64,000 nucleotides of DNA from Cryptomeria japonica. Taxonomy: Eukaryota; Streptophyta; Pinopsida; Cupressales; Cupressaceae. Under the pieces are notes generated by a model. It was not told the origin of the DNA. It did not search any database and saw nothing but the letters and a program-made list of their open reading frames with translations. The DNA lies in assembly GCF_030272615.1 (NCBI RefSeq), contig NC_081412.1, positions 340,379,370 to 340,443,369 on the forward strand. The letters run 5' to 3'. Numbering within the stretch: the first letter of the stretch is position 1; the number at the start of each line of letters is the position of its first letter. This document shows, in pieces, positions 57,125 through 64,000 of this stretch. Both the position numbers and the translations under genes were made by a program.

Positions 57125-57650
57125 GAATTAACCTCTCAAGCCATTGAGAACACCCCAAGGGGAGTTGCTCCCAATCAACAATACTCCAACCACCCATGTG
57201 CTTTGGAGATTCTCCCATGTGCTTTGAGGCCCACTTGGCCAAGCAATTTGCCACACTATTCCATTCCCGTGGAATGTGAACAAAAGAAACAAAATCCAAA
57301 GATCTTTTCAACCACAAGATTTGTCTAGCCACAAAAGCCAACTGCCAGTTGCCTCATCAAACTCGTGCATATTTAGTATTTTAACCACAATTTGAGAATC
57401 TCTCACAAATAACATTTCTCCAGCCCATCTCACAACACCTCTCCAGAGCAATGAGCATAGCCCAAGCCTCCATGAGATTGTTAGTCTAATATCCCTTATA
57501 AATAGAGAAAATGAAAAGAACCAAACTTGAACTATGTCTCCCGATACCTCCAACTCTAGCATTCCCGGGATTACCCTTAGATGAGCCATCAGTATTGATC
57601 TTAACAACTCTGAGGGGGGCTCCCACTTTCCTTCTCTTTGAGTTTTCTTT
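57125..57650 (-). pseudogene. LINE RNase H domain
   Basis: Minus-strand fragments KINTDGSSKGNPGNA (about 57545-57605), AWAMLIALERCCEMGW-like text around 57450, and VSFVHIPREWNSVANCLAKW (57220-57285) match the plant LINE RNase H of the RVT_3 type. The first catalytic Asp is visible in NTDGS. Frameshifts separate the pieces. Confidence 0.82.
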
Positions 57651-57979
57651 CCACATACCTACCTCCTCTTCAAAGAGTTCACCTTCAAGCTACTTGCAAC
57701 TAAACCCAAACTTTCCATTACTTCCACTTCTCAAGCCTCAAGAGGGACATCCATATCACATTTGGCCTGGACAACCTCTTGATCATCCCAACAATATGCT
57801 GCCAAACGTATTGCACCATCATCTTCCTTCACTTAAAGAGCTTGCAGTTCCTTTCCAACCAAATTTGCCAAAGGATACAAGCCAATCCAATACCCCAAGC
57901 CACCTAAAGAAAGAGATCCTTAGTTGAAGGTCTCCCAAGGCTTCTCCAAAACTTTGTCAAAGAGGAAGTGTCAACACAG

Positions 57980-58553
57980 GATTGCTTCCAAGTACTCCAC
58001 CACAAATGCCAAAGGTACTTCAAGAAACCACACCGAAGGAAAAGATGGGGAGAGCTCTCTGCATCCTTTCCACAAAGAGCACAAATTGACGGACCCTAAA
58101 AATCTTGCTTTTGGAGATTCTCCCATTAAGGCATCTGTTATGGGTTGCAATCCAAAGGAAAAAATTACACTTTGGCCATGCAAACTTATGCCACACTGCT
58201 TTCCACCAAGGAACTTCATTGATCCCATCCTTATGTCTAGCAAGTTCTCGAAATCCACGGGCCACAAAATAAATCCCTCTTGGGTCCGGACTCCAAGCTA
58301 GAATGTCATCTCCCCTTAGGGAGTTGCAAGCTCTACCTGCAAGAATTTCGATGAGCTCAGTTCGATCATTCATAGAACCTCCAAGCGGCCATTCACTAGG
58401 ATCCTTCCATTTGAAAGCCTCCACCTGTCTCGGTGTCTGAGCTGATTTAAAATCCTCCACCTTTTCCCAACCAGCCTCTATGAAATGCATGGAAAGAGAC
58501 TGTAAATTGGGGGTACATAGATAGAATAGGAAGATAACCATCCCAAGAGTCAA
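57980..58553 (-). pseudogene. LINE zinc-binding region downstream of RT
   Basis: WWKAVWHKFAWPKCNFFLWI and ATHNRCLNGRI match the zf-RVT pattern (W-K-x-x-W, P-K-hydrophobic-x-x-F-x-W). A shifted frame then gives ICALCGKDAESSPHLF with the expected Cys pair. It lies between RT and RNase H, as in plant L1 elements. Confidence 0.8.
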
Positions 58554-59039
58554 ACCAAAAAAGAGCCTCAGATCCCCTGTTACTTATCCAAAAGAGACCA
58601 TGTTTTACAAGCTTTGCCCCTTCCTTCAGAGTATTTCAAATCATAGAGCCTCTTCCTAACAAATTATACCTTGGCACATCCTTAGGATCCACTCCCCTCA
58701 AGTATTTCAAAGAGATAATTTTAGCCCAGCGCTAATTTTGAGTGGTGCACCAACGCCAATAGAGCTTAGCAGCCATGGCATGACTTGAAAGAGAAGCATG
58801 ACACAAACCAAACCCCCCTTCCTGGATTGGTTTGCACATAGTATCCCATTTAACCAAACTCCATTTGGAAGAGGAGTGATTACCAGCCCATAAAAACTAT
58901 TGAGAGAGAGCCTCTAAATCCTTGACAAAACTGGAAGGGGCCACCTAGACTATATTTCTATACATTGGCAGGGCTTGAATCACCAATTTCAAAAGCACCA
59001 CTCTACTAGCAAAAGACAACCACCTAAAGGTCTAGTGAC

Positions 59040-60300
59040 TTACTTTCTCCCGTAACTTGTCAAAAATTTTCTGCCAAGTCCCCCCTCGGAAGAGATCCCT
59101 AAGCAAGGGGGATACCCAAATACACCATAGGAAGGGATTCAGGTTGAAACCTGAGAATCTGAACAATCCTATTCTGAGTAACAGGCGGAGTATTGTAGAA
59201 GAAAATAGAGGAATTACTTTGATTAATCTATTGACCAAAGGCAACAAGATAAATGTCTAACACCCTTCTGAAACTAGACGCTTCTTGAACTTATGCCAAT
59301 CCCATAAGAACTGTATCATCGACAAATTGTAAATGAGATTGAAGGGGTAATACCATTACCCCAACTCCATCCAAAAATAAGCCCTTGGTAAACATGAGAC
59401 TTAAGAAGCCTAGCCCTTCAACCAATAACACAGAAAGAAAAGGGGGAAGAGGATCCCCCTGCCACTGGCCCCTCGAAGCACCAAACAAAGAGGTTGGTTC
59501 ACTGTTGATTAGAACTTAAAAGAAAGTAGAAGTAACACAACTCGTGACCCACCTAATCCAATCACAATCAAATCCAAAGGCAAAAAGAATCTTCCGAAGA
59601 AAATCCCACAACACAGTTATAAGCTTTTAGCGATATCAAGCTTGATGAGCATCGCCTTCTCCTGAGAATTCCCCATAGAATGTAAAACTCCTGCAGCAAT
59701 AACAACTTCGTCAACTATTTGCCTACCAGCCACAAATCCACCCTACTCCTCTAAGATAAGCTTGTCGAGAATTTTCTTGAGTCTCTCCGCAATCAACTTA
59801 GAGATGATCTTATACACCACATTGCACAAGGCAATTGGTCTAAACGAATCAAGGGAGTTAGCACCTTCTCTCTTTGGAATAAGAGCCAAGAATGTACAAT
59901 TCATTGCTCTCGGCATTTGTTTACTGCTACACGACTGTTGAACAACAGCCAAAAGATACTCCCTAACAATCTCCCAAAATTCCTAAAAACATTCAATCAT
60001 AAAGTCGTCTGGATCAGGAGCTTTACCTTTCTTCATCTGCAAAACAATCCCTTTAAGTTCCTCCATAGTAATTGGGCTATTAAGCTTCTCATTCACCCCC
60101 CTCATAACCAGGGAGGGAATGCACTCTAAAATCTTATTCTCTTCCTCCATAGCAAGGTGAGAGACCTTTGTAAATAAGGATGAAGAATACTGAACAGCCT
60201 CCTTAGCAATATCTTGTGAAGAGGCTAATTGAACTCCCCGAGAAGACAAAATATAAGATATGGAATTCCCATGCTTCCTAGCTTTGACTGAGATGTAGAA
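59040..60300 (-). pseudogene. LINE reverse transcriptase
   Basis: From high to low coordinates: MKKGKAPDPDDFMIECF (motif 0/1 region), FLALIPKREGANSLDSFRPI followed by ALCNVVYKIISKLIAERLKK, GGFVAGRQIVDEV, and the catalytic box LQFVDDTVLM, which has Val where most plant LINEs have Ala. Then VYLGIPL appears near 59110. Motifs and order are those of L1-clade RT. Stops and frameshifts occur throughout. Confidence 0.88.
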
Positions 60301-60619
60301 GAATGTTGTATTTTTGTCGCCCTCTTGTAACCAATCAATTTTGGACTTTTGTTTCCAAAATGTTTCTTCTCGAAGTTCTTATTTTGTAACTTCCTGTAGA
60401 GCTTTCATTTCCTCCTCTAGGAACTCCACTGTAAGCCCTTCTTCCCTGATTTTCCTGGTAATGCTATCAAGTTGGATCTAAGCCACTTAGCCTTAAAAAT
60501 ATTCCCAAAACTTTGTCTATTCCGTATCTTGAGCTGGAACTTAACATACTGCAGTTTTTTTAACAAAAATGTACATAGATGTACCATAGCTTGGTCTACC
60601 CCTCGCCCACCAATCAGTC

Positions 60620-61030
60620 ATCGGGTCCTGCAAAGAAGAATCACGCAACCACAAACTGAAACTTAAAGGAAGGATTTTTTATCCTACTAATATCAACCGG
60701 GGCCAGTTTAATGGGCCAATGATCAGAGCCTCTCCAATCCAAAATCTCTGAGCTAACACTTCTATTACCAACCCAAAAACTTGACTATAAAAATCTGTCC
60801 AATCTCTTAGAGATAGAACTTGCACCACACCTCCTGTTACTCCAAGTAAACTGACCATTACCTAGTTTAATGTCAACCAAATGTATAAGGAGAATATTTT
60901 CCTTAAGCATTACAGAAGATGAATCAAGTCTTCCAATTCCTTCCCTTTTCTCCTCCAGACCAATAATAGCCTTACAGTCTTGTCCAGCAAGGAGACTTCC
61001 TCCAATAGTGCTAGTACAAGTTCGGCAAAA
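60620..61030 (-). pseudogene. LINE endonuclease, C-terminal half
   Basis: KAIIGLEEKREGIGRLDSS corresponds to the G-D-F-N-A-hydrophobic region of the apurinic-type endonuclease, with the GDFN itself altered to GQDCK. NGQFTWSNRRCGASS, KRLDRF and GSDHWPIKL follow, matching the conserved T-W-x-N, R-L-D-R and S-D-H motifs. The N-terminal half is absent. Confidence 0.8.
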
Positions 61031-61187
61031 GAGGAGTCGGCAAAGGAGGGAACCATACCTATGTGACCACTACCATCACTGTGTCCCCTGCCACTATAGG
61101 TGCCTAAGACAATTGCACGGAGCAATGCCATCATCTTTGCACCAACTAGGCTCTTGCCCTCTGCACACATCATAGCACAAAAGCACA

Positions 61188-62290
61188 TTGAGGATTAATA
61201 TGCCACAAAGGGTGCGAGAAGCCACACCAGTGGCCATTGTGGCAGCCAAGTGGAAAACAACATCGACCACCACACCTGTGAGTAGTGTCGCACTTGCCAA
61301 TGCTACCACTTTGGAGGTGCCAATGGCCATGGATACCATAGTCACACCAGACAAGACGAAAGGAGTAGATGTAGGGATTGATGACTGGCTCAACCAATAT
61401 GAGGAGACAACTACCGCCCCTGCCCTACCATAATCTAGATTTCTGAAGAACTTGGAAATGTTGCCACAAGGGCAAATGGTGCAATTGGAAAGTATAAAGG
61501 AAGAGCATGAAGTGAGAGGAGAACAGAGAGCCCAAGGTGATATGGAGCATTCGATCCATGTTATTGACTTGATAGAGACAGTACAGGTGGAGGAGCCAAG
61601 TGGCCATACCACACCAAAGATTGCCACTAGTTCTCACACAATCAAGGCAAAGGCCAACTTACCAGATGAAGGGGCTGTAGAGGGCTCCAATGAGGACAAG
61701 ACACAAGACCAATGAGGACAAGACACAAGACCTCACCATCCAAATTTCTAAACCTAACAGTTAAGATGTTATGGGGGCAGTGCAGAGATACTTGGCTCTA
61801 CTAGAGGACATTGCCCTGGTGATACATGAGGTGGCAGAGATGTCATGACAACTTGACGTTGGCCATGCACTTCTAGTGGCCAATGTCAACCAATGAGGCC
61901 CACAACAGTGGGTAAGCATCGTTGCATATCATCTGCACTCCATGGCATGGAGACTTGCTTTAGGGATTTCTTCACCTGGATGAAGGGAGCACATGCTTCC
62001 CTAGAGGAAGCTGAGACAATGAGGATTAAGGCACTTGCATAGGCAGAGGCTGCTCGAGACATGATGAGGGAGGAGTTAGTGGCTCAAATGGCACTTGTGC
62101 AAGAGCGGCTTGCTCAACAGACACAACTCACCTCGTCTAAGCGGCAGCGTCATGTGTCCCTAGAGGATCAGCTAGAGCATCAACGAACTGTTATGGAGGG
62201 AAAGGATGCCAAATTGGCAGAGTTGGAAGCACGTTAGGAAGCCATGGCTTAGGAAGTGGAGAAGTATAAGGACCCGAAGGAAGCCATGCA
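61188..62290 (+). pseudogene. Element C coding remnant with coiled coil (unknown family)
   Basis: Plus-strand blocks: an Ala/Thr/Val-rich N-part (TTTPVSSVALANATTLEVPM), then GIDDWLNQYEETTTAPALP to a stop near 61431. The next block is QLESIKEEHEVRGEQRAQGD followed by HVIDLIETVQVEEPSGHTTP (to 61715). After a low-quality gap comes a long coiled coil at about 61950-62290 (EEAETMRIKALA; REELVAQMALVQERLAQQTQ; then DAKLAELEAR). Stops lie near 62038, 62234 and 62249. No gag knuckle or pol motif. The layout of disordered linker plus coiled coil resembles the 49692-53168 protein. It directly precedes an LTR-like start at 62301. Confidence 0.5.
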
Positions 62291-62869
62291 CATGGTTAAA
62301 TGTCATGTCCCCCCGAGATCGTTATACATATACGGAGAGAGACCCTAAAAGAAGACACTATTATTTTATATAATAATTACCAACGAAGGAATATTTGAAA
62401 TTTATTTATTATTAATTAATTAACAGTTATCAACAGCTATAACTAATAATATTTCTTAAACAATAAGGATGGGTGAAAAGAATACATACAAAGTAATCAT
62501 ATGCTTCTCCTACAACAAACAAGAATAGTATTTAGACTAATTGACATAACATTTAATTGAACATTACATCACTAGCGGTCCTCAATTTTGTGGAGTCTCT
62601 AAAAGAGACAAAATTGCGAATGTAATCGAAAGACTATTATTATAGATGGGTTCAAGTATGGTGCTTGGTATGAACCACCATTTAAGAACACTAATCGTAT
62701 AGTCAACGATCAGGATTAAGGACATATTGGGCACTCTTAAGAGAATTTATACCGGATGTAAAAATACTTAATAATGTTAATGTATGGATTGATTGAACTG
62801 GTTAGAGTAAATAAAAGGTTAAAATGATAATATAAGTAATACATTAAAAATAAAGGAAATATATTTGAT

Positions 62870-63090
62870 ATAAAATAATAAAGAAAAGTATTATTTAATA
62901 TCTAATATATTTTAAATGATACTTAACATTTAATATATTTAAAATGAAATGATATATAATATTTAGTGTATTTTAATGAAATGTTATATTTAATATATTT
63001 AAAGGGAAATAATATTAAGTATTTAATATAGTTAAATGAATTGTATTTAATATTTAATATATTTTAAAAAGGGAAATAATATATTGAACA
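62870..63090 (+). repeat. AT-rich degenerate repeats
   Basis: TTTAATATATTT followed by AAA and a GAAAT-like word recurs about five times with a spacing near 50 bp. Diverged. Confidence 0.6.
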
Positions 63091-63126
63091 TCTTACAAAG
63101 GCATGGCCTAAACAAATAGATTAAGC

Positions 63127-63240
63127 CTGGTTACTCCCGCACGAAGTGGTGCGTGGGTAACTGCAGCCTAGGCTGCGATTACCCCCGCACCCCTTCATGC
63201 GGAAGGGGCCCGTGGAGGGGCACGACCCTTCACGGGCTAT
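63127..63240. repeat. GC-rich hairpin cluster
   Basis: Three adjacent dyads lie in an AT-rich setting: GTTACTCCCGCAC with GTGCGTGGGTAAC, the perfect palindrome GCAGCCTAGGCTGC (63163-63176), and GGGCCCGTGGAGGG with CCCTTCACGGGC. No coding sense. Confidence 0.8.
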
Positions 63241-63349
63241 ATGGAACATCAGAGACAGTAAAGAAAAAGGAGGGAGGAGGGTGCGAGGTGGGGAGAGTAC
63301 GTTGCAGACGACAGGTAAGAATGATGGTATTAACGTTCAGGTTTATTAA

Positions 63350-63520
63350 TTAATAGGTAATATTCATTATTAATTAATTATTATTCAGTATTAATAATTA
63401 ATATGTAACGTTCATTATTAATTAATTGGTATTCAGTATTAACAATTAATATATAATGTTCATTGAGCATCAGTCAGTGTTCAGTATTAATCATTAATAT
63501 GTAATGTTCATTAACAGTAA
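63350..63520 (+). repeat. Tandem repeat of about 61 bp, about three copies
   Basis: AATTAATATGTAA(C/T)GTTCATT, then ATTCAGTATTAA, recurs near 63352, 63399, 63447 and 63495 with small indels. Confidence 0.75.
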
Positions 63521-63864
63521 TTAACGGGTAATGTGGAATGCCCGTAAATATGTGACGTTAATTATTGTCCAAGTGCATATATATATATATTACTTGATGT
63601 GTAATATTCAGTGGTCATTAAATATAGGTAAAAGATATGATCATGTTAATTATTGTATTCCCAAATTTACACCTTAGGAAGGATTGTGTAATACAAAGGT
63701 ATTTAATAAAATGCATATGTTACAAATGGTAAAGTACATTGACATATATATATGTTAAAGAATATATTAGGAACCCATGTTAACACAAATAGATAGGAGT
63801 GTATTGAAATTGATATGCAAATGTATGGCTTGGTTGACTTAAACTCAACCAAGAAGAGAAGGAT

Positions 63865-64000
63865 CTGGTCGATTCCCTTCGAGGACTCGGATGATGAAGG
63901 CATCACCCGAGACAAGGAAAAGGCAAGGGTCTTCCTTGGCTGGCTTGGATATAAGAGGTTACACCCAAGACATGACTCGAAGATCTGGTCAATTCCCTTG
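63865..64000 (+). repeat. Start of a tandem repeat, about 115-bp unit
   Basis: GGATCTGGTCGATTCCCTTC near 63869 and AGATCTGGTCAATTCCCTTG at 63981-64000 appear to be two successive copies; the second is cut by the window edge. Confidence 0.55.

Larger units (their letters stand above)
56983..61060 (-). mobile_element. L1-type LINE, 5'-truncated, minus strand
   Basis: Reading down from about 61060 the order is endonuclease C-terminal half, reverse transcriptase, zinc-binding region, RNase H, then a short A-run (TTTTTTT on the plus strand at about 56983-56990). This is the standard order of plant L1-clade ORF2 with an RNase H. The 5' end is lost within the endonuclease, as is usual for LINEs. 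Many stops and frameshifts show it is inactive. The exact 5' junction and the target duplication could not be determined. Confidence 0.88.
62301..64000 (+). repeat. Putative LTR of element C (continues beyond the window)
   Basis: TGTCATGTCCCCCCGAGATC is a typical plant gypsy-type LTR start and marks an abrupt change from coding-like to AT-rich non-coding sequence. The right end is outside the window. No polypurine tract is evident just before 62301, so the boundary is tentative. Confidence 0.45.

Noticed and set aside
57511-58301. Plus-strand frames of 125-138 codons
   Set aside because: Antisense shadows of LINE RNase H and zinc-binding regions.
61094-61627. Minus-strand frame of 177 codons beyond the LINE
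   Set aside because: Considered as the missing LINE endonuclease or ORF1 but shows no matching motif; it is opposite the element C coding remnant.
1-64000. tRNA, rRNA, CRISPR or host protein-coding gene with introns
   Set aside because: Scanned by eye for characteristic motifs; the only tRNA-like signals are retrotransposon primer-binding sites. A tRNA or gene-prediction program would be needed to exclude small RNAs fully.

Overview
This window looks like intergenic DNA from a very large plant genome, most probably a conifer or other gymnosperm. That is inferred from the AT-rich composition, the long LTRs (0.5-1.2 kb and more), wall-to-wall decayed retrotransposons, one plant L1-type LINE and one plant hAT element. 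I see no convincing host gene, no tRNA or rRNA gene and no CRISPR array. Almost every coding trace is a broken transposon gene.

Region 1 (1-31370). After a small MITE (63-497) comes a nested stack that can be taken apart base by base using target-site duplications (TSDs). Outer element A (940-29138; TSD taaag/taagg) has LTRs at 940-2144 and 27921-29138. It carries a gag remnant with several CCHC knuckles and two further coding remnants of unknown family, but no recognisable pol. A was hit twice. The first hit is a 4.9-kb pol-less element (3087-8032) that landed inside a zinc-knuckle codon run. The second is a Ty3/gypsy chromovirus (8896-24825; perfect TSD caaat). The chromovirus itself contains an inverted solo LTR in its gag zinc knuckle (10974-13136; perfect TSD accct) and a Ty1/copia element in its 3' LTR (16918-24024; TSD gttct/attct).

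Region 2 (31371-47640). A probable long LTR (31371-36003) holds an inverted LTR with a TGGCGCC-type primer-binding site (32184-33438). Next is a truncated minus-strand copia element (36004-39663) abutting a 700-bp CT-rich tract, then several small tandem duplications, and a complete but internally deleted hAT element with a perfect 8-bp TSD (42309-43881). The stretch 43890-47640 has no recognisable gene.

Region 3 (47640-54240). This is the most unusual part: a leader full of palindromes built on GGG(A/T)TTTTAAA(A/T)CCC, then a reading frame of about 1158 codons with only two internal stops and no recognised family, then a 3' segment with a TATA box and eight copies of AGTCTTTGAGCT. It looks like a pol-less transposable element, but no LTR pair was found.

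Region 4 (54240-64000). There is a possible LINE ORF1 fragment, a strong hairpin, short palindromic tandem repeats, a 5'-truncated L1-type LINE on the minus strand (56983 to about 61060), a third coiled-coil coding remnant of unknown family (61188-62290), and the start of another LTR (62301 to the window end) with tandem repeats and GC-rich hairpins.

Nothing here works as a gene network. The unifying theme is autonomous elements (chromovirus, copia, LINE) lying among pol-less elements that carry their own long non-canonical proteins.
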